A stretch of DNA of 64,000 bases from Pseudomonadota bacterium (GCA_029558635.1 JAKQEE010000070.1:124001-188000); one strand, 5' to 3'. Counted from the stretch's first letter, positions 1-9,692 are shown. The notes: a model not told the origin generated them from the letters alone. Made by a program: numbers and translations.

Positions 1-568
1 GCAGTTCTCGTCGCTCGAACAACAAATCAGCACCAACGTCAAACTAGACGACCTGCTCAGTTCGTTGCAACAGACTGCCGTCTCCAGTGCGTTCGGGTAT
101 ATCGGGCAATATGTCGACCTTGATACACCGACCAGCACGATGCAAGACGGCAGCGCGACCTGGACCTACGCCCTTCCCGAAGATGCAGAATCCGTTACGA
201 TCAAGATCAAGGACGGCAGCGGCAATATTCTCTATTCCGGCACGATGCAAAATAACAGCGGCTCTACCGAAATGGGCGCAGGAACATACAGCTTCGGTAT
301 CACCAATGCCGACCTGACCAAGGCCGTAAATGACGGCGAGGTCCTGACCATGTCCGTTTCCGCTACCAACTCACAGAACACCCCGATTACGGCAGACATT
401 CATACGACCGTCAAAGTGGACAGCATCCAGTCGGATGCTGCCGGAACCTATTTGCAGGCCGGTGGAATTCTTTTCGAGATTTCCGACGTCCAGAAAATTG
501 TAAATAAAACCCAGACATCAACTGATGGGTCTGGAACAGACACTACAACCGAACAAACAACCGCTTAA
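1..568 (+). CDS. flgD: Flagellar hook-capping protein FlgD, C-terminal part
   Basis: The reading frame is open from the left edge and ends at a TAA just before flgE, so the true start lies outside the window. The first residues read QFSSLEQQ followed by a short helix, which is the conserved region after the hook-targeting N-terminus of FlgD. The rest (about 165 residues) is the beta-rich FlgD Ig/Tudor-like domain with a Ser/Thr/Asp-rich end. FlgD caps the growing hook and lets FlgE subunits polymerise. Its position 29 nt upstream of flgE is the usual flgD-flgE order. The identification rests on that motif plus gene order. Confidence 0.88.
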   Translation, partial: QFSSLEQQISTNVKLDDLLSSLQQTAVSSAFGYIGQYVDLDTPTSTMQDGSATWTYALPEDAESVTIKIKDGSGNILYSGTMQNNSGSTEMGAGTYSFGITNADLTKAVNDGEVLTMSVSATNSQNTPITADIHTTVKVDSIQSDAAGTYLQAGGILFEISDVQKIVNKTQTSTDGSGTDTTTEQTTA

Positions 569-597
569 GGCAAGTTAAACGTAAAGGAGAGTAAACC

Positions 598-1902
598 ATG
601 AGTTTGAATAGTGCATTGAATGCTTCCGTGTCCGGTCTTCGCGCGCAATCCGCCGCTGTCGCCGCCGTGTCCGAAAACATTGCCAACGCCAGCACCACGG
701 CCTATAAAACCCGTGAAGTTGCCTTTAAATCCCTCGTGACCGGTAACCAGACCGGTAACGGTTTCAGCTCCGGCGGGGTTATTTTCTCGACCTATCAAGA
801 TATCAACCAGCAAGGCCAGATTCAGGCTTTCGATACCGGAACCTTTATCGCCATCAATGGTAACGGTTTCTTCGTTGTCACCGATGACGTCGCCAACCAG
901 CCCTCCGGTTACACCTATACCCGTAACGGCAGTTTCTCGACCGATGCGCAAGGCTACCTGATCAACACTGAAGGGTATTATCTGCTCGGGCAACGGACTG
1001 ACGATCTCGGGGTTGTTATTTCGGGGAGTGCTAACGACCTGAACTCGCTGACACCGATTGACGTAAACCAGATTTCCGGTACAGCGCAAGCCACCACCGA
1101 GGTTCGTTTCGACATGAACCTTCCGGCGGATGCGGCTGTTGCCGATACGTTCAGCAACTCGATCGAAATTTTCGACTCGCTGGGTGTATCCCACACCATC
1201 TCGATTACCTGGCTCAAAAACGCCGCCAATAACTGGACGGCCACTTTTGCAAACCCTGTTCTGACAGCAACCGGTGCGGTGTCGGGTACGATTGATACGG
1301 ATAGTGGCACCGCGGGTGTTCAGACCACAATCAATGTGACCTTTAACGGGGATGGTTCTATTGCTTCGTTCACTCCGGCAACACCTGCATTCGATATTAC
1401 CGGCTTTACCACCGGCGCCAACCCCTCGTCCGTTGCCCTCGACTGGGGGACCGTCGGACAGACCAACGGTTTGACCCAGTTCTCGTCGAACACCACGGCT
1501 CCGGGGCTTGAAATTTACCTGATCGACCAGAACGGGGTTCGTTTCGGCCAGTTGAGCGAGATCACGATTGATGAAACCGGTCTGGTGACCGCCGCGTTTG
1601 AAAACGGTGTGCGTCTGCCGGTTTACCAGATCCCGATTGCCACCTTCCCGAACCCGAGCGGACTGACCCACGTCGAAGGGACCGTTTATGACGAGAACGA
1701 AGCGGCCGGTAACTATAACTTGCGCTTACCAGGCCAAGGGAATGCTGGTAACATTATCGCCAGCGCTCTGGAACAATCCACAACCGATACGTCGGAAGAG
1801 TTCAACAAGATGATCGTCGCGCAGCAGGCCTACTCTTCTGCCGCGCAGGTGGTCAGTACGGTTGACCAGATGTTCCAGGATCTGATCGGCGCTGTTCGTT
1901 AA
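598..1902 (+). CDS. flgE: Flagellar hook protein FlgE
   Basis: This is the hook filament subunit, secreted by the flagellar type III apparatus. The 434-residue protein begins SLNSALNASVSGLRAQS, followed by a SENIANASTTAYK segment: the D0 helix and the 'NIAN..T.AYK' signature of rod/hook proteins. It ends with the matching C-terminal D0 helix (QQAYSSAAQVVSTVDQMF). A strong Shine-Dalgarno sequence (AAAGGAGAG) precedes the ATG. The length is typical of alphaproteobacterial FlgE. It is the second gene of the flgD-flgE-x-flgN-flgK-flgL run and is probably co-transcribed with it. Confidence 0.96.
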   Translation: MSLNSALNASVSGLRAQSAAVAAVSENIANASTTAYKTREVAFKSLVTGNQTGNGFSSGGVIFSTYQDINQQGQIQAFDTGTFIAINGNGFFVVTDDVANQPSGYTYTRNGSFSTDAQGYLINTEGYYLLGQRTDDLGVVISGSANDLNSLTPIDVNQISGTAQATTEVRFDMNLPADAAVADTFSNSIEIFDSLGVSHTISITWLKNAANNWTATFANPVLTATGAVSGTIDTDSGTAGVQTTINVTFNGDGSIASFTPATPAFDITGFTTGANPSSVALDWGTVGQTNGLTQFSSNTTAPGLEIYLIDQNGVRFGQLSEITIDETGLVTAAFENGVRLPVYQIPIATFPNPSGLTHVEGTVYDENEAAGNYNLRLPGQGNAGNIIASALEQSTTDTSEEFNKMIVAQQAYSSAAQVVSTVDQMFQDLIGAVR

Positions 1903-1927
1903 CAGTTAGCAGGATAAGGACTAGGAT

Positions 1928-2242
1928 ATGGACAATCTGGAGAAAGTACTGGAAGATTTTGGAAAAACAGGAAACGTTCAAAACGTTATCGACTCCGGTC
2001 TTTCACTCGATCCCCTCGTTCTCCAGACCCATATCCAGAGCCTTCCGGCTGATCGCCAAGATCAATTTAGAACGGTTTTGAAGGATCTTCTCGATGCGTT
2101 GACGATTTATATCGAAGACAACGTCAAGGAGAGGGATGAAATAAAGAAACAAATCGACGGCACTCTGAAGTCCACCCAGGCCTGCCTGAGCTACGGCTCG
2201 GCACAGGGATTGACTCCGCGAAAGGACAATGCGGACGAGTGA
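1928..2242 (+). CDS. Small helical protein of the flagellar operon, function unknown
   Basis: A 104-residue acidic, mostly alpha-helical protein without signal peptide or membrane segment. I do not recognise the family. It lies 25 nt after flgE, has a purine-rich ribosome site (GGATAAGGACTAGGAT), and its TGA overlaps a possible GTG start of the next gene. That is the pattern expected of a flagellar export chaperone or assembly factor co-regulated with hook genes. Charged heptad-like stretches in the second half could form a coiled coil. The role is inferred from context only. Confidence 0.7.
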   Translation: MDNLEKVLEDFGKTGNVQNVIDSGLSLDPLVLQTHIQSLPADRQDQFRTVLKDLLDALTIYIEDNVKERDEIKKQIDGTLKSTQACLSYGSAQGLTPRKDNADE

Positions 2243-2268
2243 CCGGAGATATTAGAAGGAAGCATTCT

Positions 2269-2631
2269 ATGACTTACGGTATTCCAAAAGATCAGGATAA
2301 TGTTTCGGAAGACATGGTTTTCGAGTTTCTCGAAATGTCACAACGGCTTTTATCATTGATCAGGCACGAAAACTCCATCCTTGAGGAATGCGGCATTCTG
2401 AGCATGGAGAATTATCTGGCGCATCGCGATGCGTTGCTCAAGCTATACGAGCAAAAGGCATTTTTACTGCTCTCTCAGTTGGATGACGGCGTTACCCCGA
2501 AAGAGATGCATAAACTGATGTTGGAAGAAATTTCCTCTTTGCAGAAAGCGCTCAACGACAATACGACGCGTAAATTCAGAAGTCTGGAAAACACCTTGTC
2601 TTCCTACGAAGGAGATGCATCATGGCATTAA
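2269..2631 (+). CDS. FlgN-like flagellar export chaperone (probable)
   Basis: A 120-residue all-helical protein just upstream of flgK. FlgN chaperones the hook-filament junction proteins FlgK and FlgL, and its gene often sits beside theirs. The middle reads as long amphipathic helices (LLSLIRHENSILEECGILSM, then a kinase-like 'LLKLYEQKAFLL' pattern), similar in layout to FlgN. I chose ATG 2269 because AGAAGGAAG lies at the right distance upstream. An in-frame GTG at 2239 overlapping the previous stop would add ten residues. The end overlaps the flgK start by 10 nt, suggesting translational coupling. Assignment is by context and shape, not by a unique motif. Confidence 0.62.
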   Translation: MTYGIPKDQDNVSEDMVFEFLEMSQRLLSLIRHENSILEECGILSMENYLAHRDALLKLYEQKAFLLLSQLDDGVTPKEMHKLMLEEISSLQKALNDNTTRKFRSLENTLSSYEGDASWH

Positions 2632-4361
2632 CATCCGCCCTCAATATGACGCTTAACGGCATGATGACGACGGAACTCAAGACCACGCTGTCATCGCAGA
2701 ACATTGCCAACGCGGACAAAGAAGGTTACACCCGAAAAAGTCTAGACACACGTTACTTGACCACCAGCGCCGGATCTGTTCCGGTGTCTGGCGTCGTTGT
2801 CGGTTCAAGCAGCCCATTTCTGGTGGCGGCTGTTGTCGGTGATATTTCCGCCTACACCAAAAATTTGACCATCAGCAATTCTCTGGATTACTACAGTTCC
2901 CAACTTGGCAGCACATCCGGCAGCAACACACTCAGCTCGCTTGTCGATGATTTGTATGCCAACCTCAAATTTCTGGCCACTTCCCCAGAAACAGCCGCCA
3001 ACAAGTCAGAGACTGTCAATACTGCATCCAATCTGGCCAACTCTTTGCGCGACCTGTCGAAAGACGTTCAAGACTTGCGCCTTGACGCGGAACAAAAAAT
3101 TGCCACCTCGATTGACAGTATCAACGCCGCGCTGGACCGCATCGACCTGTTGAACGACAAGATTGCCAAAAACCCGCAGAACGACTCCAGCCTTGCGGAA
3201 TATGAAGACCAACGGAACCTTGAACTGCAAGGCATCGCAAAAGAGTTGGATATCCAGTATTTCTTCAACAGTGAAAATCGGCTGCAGATATATACCGCTT
3301 CCGGTCAAGCGTTGTTGCTGTCCGATCCTCACCATATCTCCTATACCGTGACGAACGTGGTGAACGGAACGACATTGTATCCTGCGGGGTTTTCGGCTAT
3401 TGATCTTGACGGTGTCGACCAGACTTCGTTTATCACGGGCGGAAATCTCGGCGGTTTAATTGAACTCAGGGACAATATTTATGTCGGTGAACAACAAAAG
3501 CTCGACGAATTGGCCACCACCCTGCAAACGACCGTCAACACCATCCTGAATACCGGGGCGTCCATTCCTCCGCGCAACCTGATGGAAGGAAGCTTGCAAG
3601 GTCTTGCCGCCGGTACGGCATTTACTGCAGCCGGTAGCATCCGCGTGGCCGTGACGGACAATAGCGGGACGATTGTAAACTATTCGGATATCAACCTTGG
3701 CGCAATGGCAACCGTCAACGACGTTTTGACCGCCCTTAACGGTGTGGCCGGTCTGACGGCAACGCTCAATGTCGATGGAGAGTTATCGATTTCCGTTGCC
3801 CCCTCAACCAACGGCGTAGTTATCAATCCGTTGAACAGCGCCGTGACATCTTCCACCGGCGAGAGCTTCTCGCAATATTTCGGACTGAATGACCTGTTTG
3901 TCGGGACAACCGCAGAAGATATCAAGGTTTCCGACTATCTGCTCGCCAATCCGGATTTTCTTTCTATTGCAGCGCTTGATGCGAGTGTTGGTCTGGTTGC
4001 TGGCGACCGCGGTGTTGCCCGCGGTGACGGATCCGTTGCCGATGCCGTTGCCGACTCTCTGGTTACCAACCAGAGCTTTGCCGCGGCCGGTAACTTTTCA
4101 GCCCAGAGCAATACATTGCTGCGTTATGCGCAGGCCTATATGTCCGATGCTTCATCGCAAGCCAATATTTATCAGGGCGAGTCCGACACGACGTATCTGG
4201 TATATAAATCCAGCATGGATTTGTTGACCAGCACGGCCGGAGTTAACGTTGACGAAGAAACCGCCAAAATGCTGGTTTATCAGAACCAGTACGAGGCCGC
4301 CGCACAGGTGATCGCGACAATCCAGCAGATGCTGGACGCACTGATTGCGGCCATGAGATAG
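2622..4361 (+). CDS. flgK: Flagellar hook-associated protein 1 FlgK
   Basis: This protein forms the first hook-filament junction ring. It has 579 residues, in the normal FlgK range. The N-terminus (MALTSALNMTLNGM..., then SSQNIANADKEGYTRK) is the D0 helix with the conserved NIAN..T.GY-type motif. The C-terminus (VDEETAKMLVYQNQYEAAAQ...) is the matching FlgK/FlgE-type end helix. A strong SD (GAAGGAGATG) precedes the ATG, and the start overlaps the FlgN-like gene. The variable middle region is Ser/Thr/Asn-rich, as usual. Confidence 0.95.
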   Translation: MALTSALNMTLNGMMTTELKTTLSSQNIANADKEGYTRKSLDTRYLTTSAGSVPVSGVVVGSSSPFLVAAVVGDISAYTKNLTISNSLDYYSSQLGSTSGSNTLSSLVDDLYANLKFLATSPETAANKSETVNTASNLANSLRDLSKDVQDLRLDAEQKIATSIDSINAALDRIDLLNDKIAKNPQNDSSLAEYEDQRNLELQGIAKELDIQYFFNSENRLQIYTASGQALLLSDPHHISYTVTNVVNGTTLYPAGFSAIDLDGVDQTSFITGGNLGGLIELRDNIYVGEQQKLDELATTLQTTVNTILNTGASIPPRNLMEGSLQGLAAGTAFTAAGSIRVAVTDNSGTIVNYSDINLGAMATVNDVLTALNGVAGLTATLNVDGELSISVAPSTNGVVINPLNSAVTSSTGESFSQYFGLNDLFVGTTAEDIKVSDYLLANPDFLSIAALDASVGLVAGDRGVARGDGSVADAVADSLVTNQSFAAAGNFSAQSNTLLRYAQAYMSDASSQANIYQGESDTTYLVYKSSMDLLTSTAGVNVDEETAKMLVYQNQYEAAAQVIATIQQMLDALIAAMR

Positions 4362-4378
4362 AAATGCAGGAGGGTTAA

Positions 4379-5287
4379 ATGGTTAACCGCGTAGCAACGT
4401 TCGCTTTTACCAATACCATGATTACAGAGAATATGCGTCTGCAATACAAATATGCAGACATCAACACTCAGGTCAGTTCCGGCCTCAAGTCCCAGACATA
4501 CAAAGGGATTGCGCGGGACAGCCAATATCTTCTATCCGTCGAAAGCGCCATGGACAAACTTGACGCTTACAACACGAACGGGAATATTGCTCTGGTCAAC
4601 GTCAATACGATATACGAATCCCTCGGCCGCGTCGAAGCTATGGCCAACACTATGATGACAGCGGTGACTGCGGCACTGGGCGGTAATTTCGGCAATCCGG
4701 CAGTTACCCAGTCGCAGGCCCAGAACGCGCTCGTCGAAACATCATCCCTTCTCAATCTGCAGATTGCCGGACGCTATGTTTATGCCGGAACGGATATTGA
4801 CACTCCCCCCGTCGACCTGACAGATCCGGCCTGGGTTCCGCAAACTTCTCCATCGGTTGTCAACTCTTCCTATTACCAAGGGAACAGCAGCATTATATCC
4901 GTTCAAATATCGGAAACGCTGAATCTTAACTACGGCGTATTGGCCAGCGATACCGCATTCGAAAAGTTGTTTCGCGCCTACAATCTGGTCGTTAATAACC
5001 CCGGTAGCACAAACGAGCTGTCCGAAGCTCTAGGCCTGATCCAGCAGGCCGTTGACGGCATTGCCAATATTCGGGGCAATCTTTCGATCCAGTCGCGCTC
5101 AATTGAGGACCAGATCGACCAGAACTCCCAAGACAAGACTTATCTCAGCGAACTTACCTCCACCATGAAAGAGGTCGATTTACCCTCGGCCTCCGTCCAG
5201 TTGACCGAGGTCCAGACCCAGATGGAGGCCGCCTATACCGCCTCGATCCGGGTTTTGAACCTCAATCTACACGATTATCTGAGGTAA
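4379..5287 (+). CDS. flgL: Flagellar hook-associated protein 3 FlgL
   Basis: A 302-residue flagellin-related junction protein, 17 nt after flgK, with a strong SD (GCAGGAGGG). The N-terminal helix region contains the flagellin-like stretch MRLQYKYADINTQVSSGL. The C-terminal helix (LTEVQTQMEAAYTASIRVL) matches the D0/D1 pairing of the flagellin family. Length and gene order identify it as FlgL rather than flagellin. It is the last flagellar gene here; about 56 nt separate it from hemN on the same strand. Confidence 0.93.
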   Translation: MVNRVATFAFTNTMITENMRLQYKYADINTQVSSGLKSQTYKGIARDSQYLLSVESAMDKLDAYNTNGNIALVNVNTIYESLGRVEAMANTMMTAVTAALGGNFGNPAVTQSQAQNALVETSSLLNLQIAGRYVYAGTDIDTPPVDLTDPAWVPQTSPSVVNSSYYQGNSSIISVQISETLNLNYGVLASDTAFEKLFRAYNLVVNNPGSTNELSEALGLIQQAVDGIANIRGNLSIQSRSIEDQIDQNSQDKTYLSELTSTMKEVDLPSASVQLTEVQTQMEAAYTASIRVLNLNLHDYLR

Positions 5288-5343
5288 TTTCTGCGGCAAT
5301 ATGCTCGTTCCGCGATGATTTTTCTTTTCTTATACTCGCGGCC

Positions 5344-6735
5344 ATGCCAAAAGAAGCTATGGATTTAAAGCAGACTATTCTCTCTTATGACCGTGCCGTG
5401 CCGCGCTATACCAGTTATCCGACGGCACCGCTTTTTGGCGCCAATTTTCCAGCGGAAAAAGTTGTGTCATGGATTGAGGCATTGCCGGAAGGATCCAAAC
5501 TTTCCCTTTACGTCCATATCCCGTTTTGCCCAAAGCTGTGTCATTACTGCGGCTGCTTTACGCATATCACCAGCCGTTATGCTCCGGTCGAAGATTATGT
5601 TCATATTCTACGCCGCGAGATTTCCAAGATGGGTGCGCGCCTCGGGAGCAAAACCGGCAACCGTCATATCGTGACCCATCTGCATTTCGGCGGCGGCTCG
5701 CCGACGATGCTAACCGCTCACGATTTCCGCTTGTTGATGGATACGCTCAGAGAGTTCTTTACCTTCGACAAAAATGCCGAAATCGCCGTCGAGGTTGATC
5801 CGCGGCATATGAACGAAGACTTGGCCCAGACTTATGGCGAGTGCGGCGTGAACCGGATTTCGCTCGGCGTTCAGGATTTCGATGACAAGGTAATGGAAGC
5901 TGTCAATCGTGTGCAGCCATTCGATGTCGTTTATAAGGCTGTTGAGCATCTGCGCGCTGCGGGAATTTCAGAATTCAATCTTGATTTTATTTATGGCCTC
6001 CCTTATCAAACGGTACGGAGCCTGACCCGTTCGATGGATTATGCCCTTTTGCTCAAGCCCAATCGTTTTGCGCTCTATGGCTATGCGCATGTGCCGTGGA
6101 AGAAAAAGAATATGCGTCTAATTCCCGACGAGGCCCTGCCCGATGCGACGGAGCGTTTCGAACTGTTCAAGACGGGCGCCGGAGTTCTCGAAGAAGCCGG
6201 ATATAAACCCATCGGCATCGACCATTTCGTGAAAGAGAGCGACGATATGGCGATTGCACAGAACGAGGGACATCTGGGACGGAATTTTCAAGGGTACACC
6301 AATATTTCCCCTGATGCGTTGATCGGGTTCGGGGTATCGGCCATTTCGCAATATCCGCAGGGCTTCGCCCAAAATACGACCGTAGCGCATGATTATCAGG
6401 AAAGTGTTTTGCACGGCGACCATCCGCCAATTGCCAAGGGGTACGAGTTCAAGGGCGAAGATCTGGCACGCAAGGAAATCATCGAAAAATTGATGTGCGA
6501 CCTTCATGCCGATCTTGATGAAATCTGGTCACGTCACGGTCATGAAACGTCGAAACTGTCTGTTTTTAAAACGCAACTCAAACCGTTTCTGGATGACGGA
6601 TTGGCAACATTAAGCGAAGACGGAGCGCTGACCATTCCTGAAGAGGCGCGGCCATTGGTGCGCGTCATTGCTTCAACATTCGACGAATATCTGCCTCCGG
6701 TCGAGACCACTCAACGTCATTCTATGGCTGTTTAA
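5344..6735 (+). CDS. hemN: Oxygen-independent coproporphyrinogen III dehydrogenase HemN
   Basis: A radical-SAM enzyme that converts coproporphyrinogen III to protoporphyrinogen IX without oxygen, in haem synthesis. The cluster-binding segment FCPKLCHYCGC gives Cys62, Cys66, Cys69 and the extra Cys71 typical of true HemN; RYTSYPTAP near the N-terminus is also HemN-like. The length (463 residues) fits. No good SD precedes ATG 5344. A TATACT box lies 7 nt upstream, so a leaderless transcript is possible, and ATG 5359 is an alternative start. The stop overlaps the convergent galE stop. Confidence 0.95.
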   Translation: MPKEAMDLKQTILSYDRAVPRYTSYPTAPLFGANFPAEKVVSWIEALPEGSKLSLYVHIPFCPKLCHYCGCFTHITSRYAPVEDYVHILRREISKMGARLGSKTGNRHIVTHLHFGGGSPTMLTAHDFRLLMDTLREFFTFDKNAEIAVEVDPRHMNEDLAQTYGECGVNRISLGVQDFDDKVMEAVNRVQPFDVVYKAVEHLRAAGISEFNLDFIYGLPYQTVRSLTRSMDYALLLKPNRFALYGYAHVPWKKKNMRLIPDEALPDATERFELFKTGAGVLEEAGYKPIGIDHFVKESDDMAIAQNEGHLGRNFQGYTNISPDALIGFGVSAISQYPQGFAQNTTVAHDYQESVLHGDHPPIAKGYEFKGEDLARKEIIEKLMCDLHADLDEIWSRHGHETSKLSVFKTQLKPFLDDGLATLSEDGALTIPEEARPLVRVIASTFDEYLPPVETTQRHSMAV

Positions 6736-7736
6736 CGGTTCTTCCAGAAATTCCGGTATTTGTCGCTGCTATGAAATTTTAGCGCGGTGCGGATGTTCTC
6801 TTCCAGCCCGCTGGTCGGCTGCCAGCCCAGAATTTTCTGTGCGTGTTTATTGTCGGCCACCAGAAAGGCTTGATCTCCGGAACGTCTGTCTGTTTCCAGC
6901 ACTTCAAAATCGCGGTTGCCGGACATTTCCTTTACGGCGTTGATGATTTCACGAACGCTGTAGCCGCTTCCGGTTCCAAGATTGCATACAAAAGTTTCTC
7001 CTCCGCCTGTCAAATGCTCTACCGCTTTGATATGGGCGTCGGCCAGATCGAGAACATGAACATAGTCGCGGACGCAGGTTCCGTCGGCAGTCGGGTAATC
7101 CGTTCCGAAAATGGAAATTTGCTGCCTTAATCCCAGCGCCGTCTGAACCACCAGCGGAATCAGGTGGGTTTCGGGATTGTGCATTTCACCGACGCGCCCC
7201 TCAGGATCGGCACCACATGCATTGAAATACCGCAGACATACAGATTTAATGCCAAAGGATTCGTGATCGCGGATCATGCGTTCCGCAGCCAATTTGGTCT
7301 GGCCGTAGGGATTGATCGGGTCCAGTGATGAATCCTCGCCCAGAGGCTCTTCGGTATCTGGCTGTCCGTAGACGGCCGCCGTGCTGGAGAAGACAATATT
7401 TTTGACGCCTGCTACTTTCATCGCCTCCAGTACGGAGAGTGCCCCCACAACATTGTTCTTCCAGAAAGAAGTTGGGTCCTTGACCGACTCCCCTACCTCG
7501 ATCAGAGCTGCAAAATGGATGACGGCCAAAGGTTTATATTTTTTAAAAATTTCGGTCAGGGACAGTGTGTCCAGTATGTCCGCTTTTTCCAGCGGCCCCC
7601 ACTGGACGGCTTCGGCGTAACCGCGGGAGAGGTTGTCCACCACAATCGGTGTATACCCTTCCTCGCTCAGGCGCAGGCAAGTGTGAGATCCTATATAACC
7701 TGCGCCGCCCAGTACGATGATATTGTCTTTGTCCAT
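6732..7736 (-). CDS. galE: UDP-glucose 4-epimerase GalE
   Basis: Interconverts UDP-glucose and UDP-galactose using bound NAD. The 334-residue short-chain dehydrogenase fold shows the dinucleotide motif GGAGYIGS (residues 10-17), Ser118 in the FSSTAAVYG segment, and the catalytic Tyr144-x3-Lys148 pair (YGQTK). These are the standard GalE residues. It is the last gene of the minus-strand sugar operon, 18 nt after glk, and could feed UDP-sugars to surface glycans as well as galactose catabolism. Confidence 0.95.
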   Translation of the reverse strand: MDKDNIIVLGGAGYIGSHTCLRLSEEGYTPIVVDNLSRGYAEAVQWGPLEKADILDTLSLTEIFKKYKPLAVIHFAALIEVGESVKDPTSFWKNNVVGALSVLEAMKVAGVKNIVFSSTAAVYGQPDTEEPLGEDSSLDPINPYGQTKLAAERMIRDHESFGIKSVCLRYFNACGADPEGRVGEMHNPETHLIPLVVQTALGLRQQISIFGTDYPTADGTCVRDYVHVLDLADAHIKAVEHLTGGGETFVCNLGTGSGYSVREIINAVKEMSGNRDFEVLETDRRSGDQAFLVADNKHAQKILGWQPTSGLEENIRTALKFHSSDKYRNFWKNR

Positions 7737-7754
7737 TTTCGTCCGTTTTGTTCT

Positions 7755-8711
7755 TTATAAGTGGCGCTTTGCGGTTTGCTCCAGCCCCAGTAGGCCGATA
7801 GCATCATGTTTAATCAGATAAACCGGAATCTGTTCGACCAGTTCGGTCATGCGACCTTTTGCACGGTATTCTTCCCAGAAGCGGGATTTCAGGAAATAGT
7901 CACCCAATTTTGTCGGGATGCCACCCGCAATATAAATGCCGCCGCGCGCGCCGAGCGAGAGCACCAGATTTCCCGACACACGCCCCAAAAAAGCCAACAT
8001 CAAATCGAGCGCCTCTTTACAGACCACGCAGCTCCCATCCATCGCTTTTTTCGAGATTTCGGGAGCATCCAGATCCGGCAAATCGAATTTATGATCGAGC
8101 ACTTTGATTGCGCTGTAAAGGTTTTCCAATCCCTTGCCCGAACAAACCCGCTCGGCAGAGATGTGATGGTATTTGGCGAGCATGCGATGGAAGATCGAGA
8201 ATTCACGTTCGGTCGTCGCTGGCATCGTCACATGCCCACCTTCGGTCGGGTGGGCATCATAATCCTTGCCATTCCATGTCAGGTAAGCCACGCCCAATCC
8301 CGTTCCGGGTCCGATCACTCCCATAGGCTCTTCCTCACGCTTCTCGCCGCCGCCAATTTTATGCAGAAGTGTCGGGTCAATGTCAGGGATAGCCAGAGCC
8401 ACGGCCTTGAAATCGTTCATCGCCTCGAAGTAATCGAGTTTCAGTTCTTCCTTGGTTTTCGAGAGGCGGAAGGTCCAGTCGAGATTGGTAAAATCTACCA
8501 GATCTCCATCCACCGGACCCGCAATCGACATGATGCAGCTTGCCGGACGAGCTTTGCAGGAAACCTGTTTCAAGTAGTCTTCGGCAGCTTCGGCGGGACC
8601 CGCGTAGTTTTTGCATTCGAGGTATTTGAGGTCATGCGTCCCTTGGGCGTCGACGATACCGAATCTTGCGTTTGTCCCGCCTATGTCGGCTATGAGGGCT
8701 GTGCGCGGCAT
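7755..8711 (-). CDS. glk: Glucokinase
   Basis: ATP-dependent phosphorylation of glucose. The 318-residue protein begins with the phosphate-1 motif LIADIGGTNARFG of the proteobacterial glucokinase family and carries the GPGTGLGVAYL ATP-binding segment and a glucose-binding EGGH segment. It sits between the PfkB kinase and galE on the minus strand with gaps of about 20 nt, so one transcript is likely. In this context it would phosphorylate glucose released by the neighbouring alpha-glucosidase. Confidence 0.94.
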   Translation of the reverse strand: MPRTALIADIGGTNARFGIVDAQGTHDLKYLECKNYAGPAEAAEDYLKQVSCKARPASCIMSIAGPVDGDLVDFTNLDWTFRLSKTKEELKLDYFEAMNDFKAVALAIPDIDPTLLHKIGGGEKREEEPMGVIGPGTGLGVAYLTWNGKDYDAHPTEGGHVTMPATTEREFSIFHRMLAKYHHISAERVCSGKGLENLYSAIKVLDHKFDLPDLDAPEISKKAMDGSCVVCKEALDLMLAFLGRVSGNLVLSLGARGGIYIAGGIPTKLGDYFLKSRFWEEYRAKGRMTELVEQIPVYLIKHDAIGLLGLEQTAKRHL

Positions 8712-8735
8712 GCCTCTCCCCTGACTACTTTTTTG

Positions 8736-9692
8736 TTAAATCGCCACTTTCGATGCCTGATTGCCATCATTGCTTTTGACCTGAATTTCCTCGATACGGG
8801 CTGATACTTCTTCCTTAAGCGGCAAGGCCGTTTGCGCCCCGACTTTCGTGCAGGCCAAAGAACCGGCAACAGCCGCCTGACGCAACGATTCATTCAGGGA
8901 CAATCCGTTATCAAGTCCTGCGGTCAGATATCCGACGAACGCATCGCCCGCGCCAACCGTGTCGATAGCCTTGATCTTGAGAGACGGGATTTCCTGCAGC
9001 CCTTCTCCAGAACAGCATACAGAGCCATCCGGCCCCAAAGTTACAATCGTAATCAGATCAAATCTTTTATACAGCTCTTCCGAAAAGGCGACTTTGTCTT
9101 CGGTTTGCATTCCGAGTTTTTTGCCAAGGAGGTCGGCTTCGTGTTCATTCAGAACGATCACATCAAGATTGCGCAGACCGTTTTCAGACAAAGGTTGGGT
9201 GGCTGGAGCGAAGTTCATAACAGTTCGAGCTCCGGTTTTTTTCGCCCGTGCCAACAACGCTTCCGTTTCTTCAATCGGCAACTCCCCCTGAACCAGAACA
9301 ATTGTATCCTTGCCCAGCAAATGATCCGGAATCCATGATTGTTTGGCTCTGAGATTTGCCCCCTGACTGACCACAATCCGGTGGGTTCCGTCGGCTTCAT
9401 CAACAAAAATCGTGGCAAGGCCCGACGGGGTGTCTTCCAGAAAGCGAATACCGGATACATCGACGCCGCAATTGCTCAGATTGTCGAACATCTGGCGACC
9501 ATGCCCGCCTTTTCCCAACGCACCGGAGAAATAGACCTTGCCACCTGCCTTGGCGCATGCCACGGCCTGGTTTGCTCCTTTACCGCCAGGAGCTTCGTCA
9601 TGCGAATCCAGAAATCTTGCGGTATCATGGGGCGGAAGGTCCGGCGTGTGAAAAAATAAATCCAGTACATTGGACCCAAAAACAATAATCAT
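8736..9692 (-). CDS. PfkB-family sugar kinase, ribokinase-like
   Basis: A 318-residue carbohydrate kinase. It has the ribokinase signature GGKGANQAVA (residues 36-45) and the DTVGAGD motif with catalytic Asp250. I prefer ATG 9692 because GAGGAAG stands just before it; the longer frame starting at 9722 has no ribosome site. Substrate is not certain: ribokinase, fructokinase or another ketose kinase are possible. Beside two polyol dehydrogenases, which yield ketoses, a ketose-phosphorylating role is the natural inference. Confidence 0.88.
   Translation of the reverse strand: MIIVFGSNVLDLFFHTPDLPPHDTARFLDSHDEAPGGKGANQAVACAKAGGKVYFSGALGKGGHGRQMFDNLSNCGVDVSGIRFLEDTPSGLATIFVDEADGTHRIVVSQGANLRAKQSWIPDHLLGKDTIVLVQGELPIEETEALLARAKKTGARTVMNFAPATQPLSENGLRNLDVIVLNEHEADLLGKKLGMQTEDKVAFSEELYKRFDLITIVTLGPDGSVCCSGEGLQEIPSLKIKAIDTVGAGDAFVGYLTAGLDNGLSLNESLRQAAVAGSLACTKVGAQTALPLKEEVSARIEEIQVKSNDGNQASKVAI

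Noticed and set aside
565-1671. 368-codon minus-strand frame opposite flgE
   Set aside because: Arg/Gly-rich shadow with no start context. FlgE on the plus strand has clear motifs and a strong ribosome site.
7806-8804. 332-codon plus-strand frame opposite glk
   Set aside because: Overlaps glucokinase completely; no family features, whereas glk has ATP and glucose motifs.
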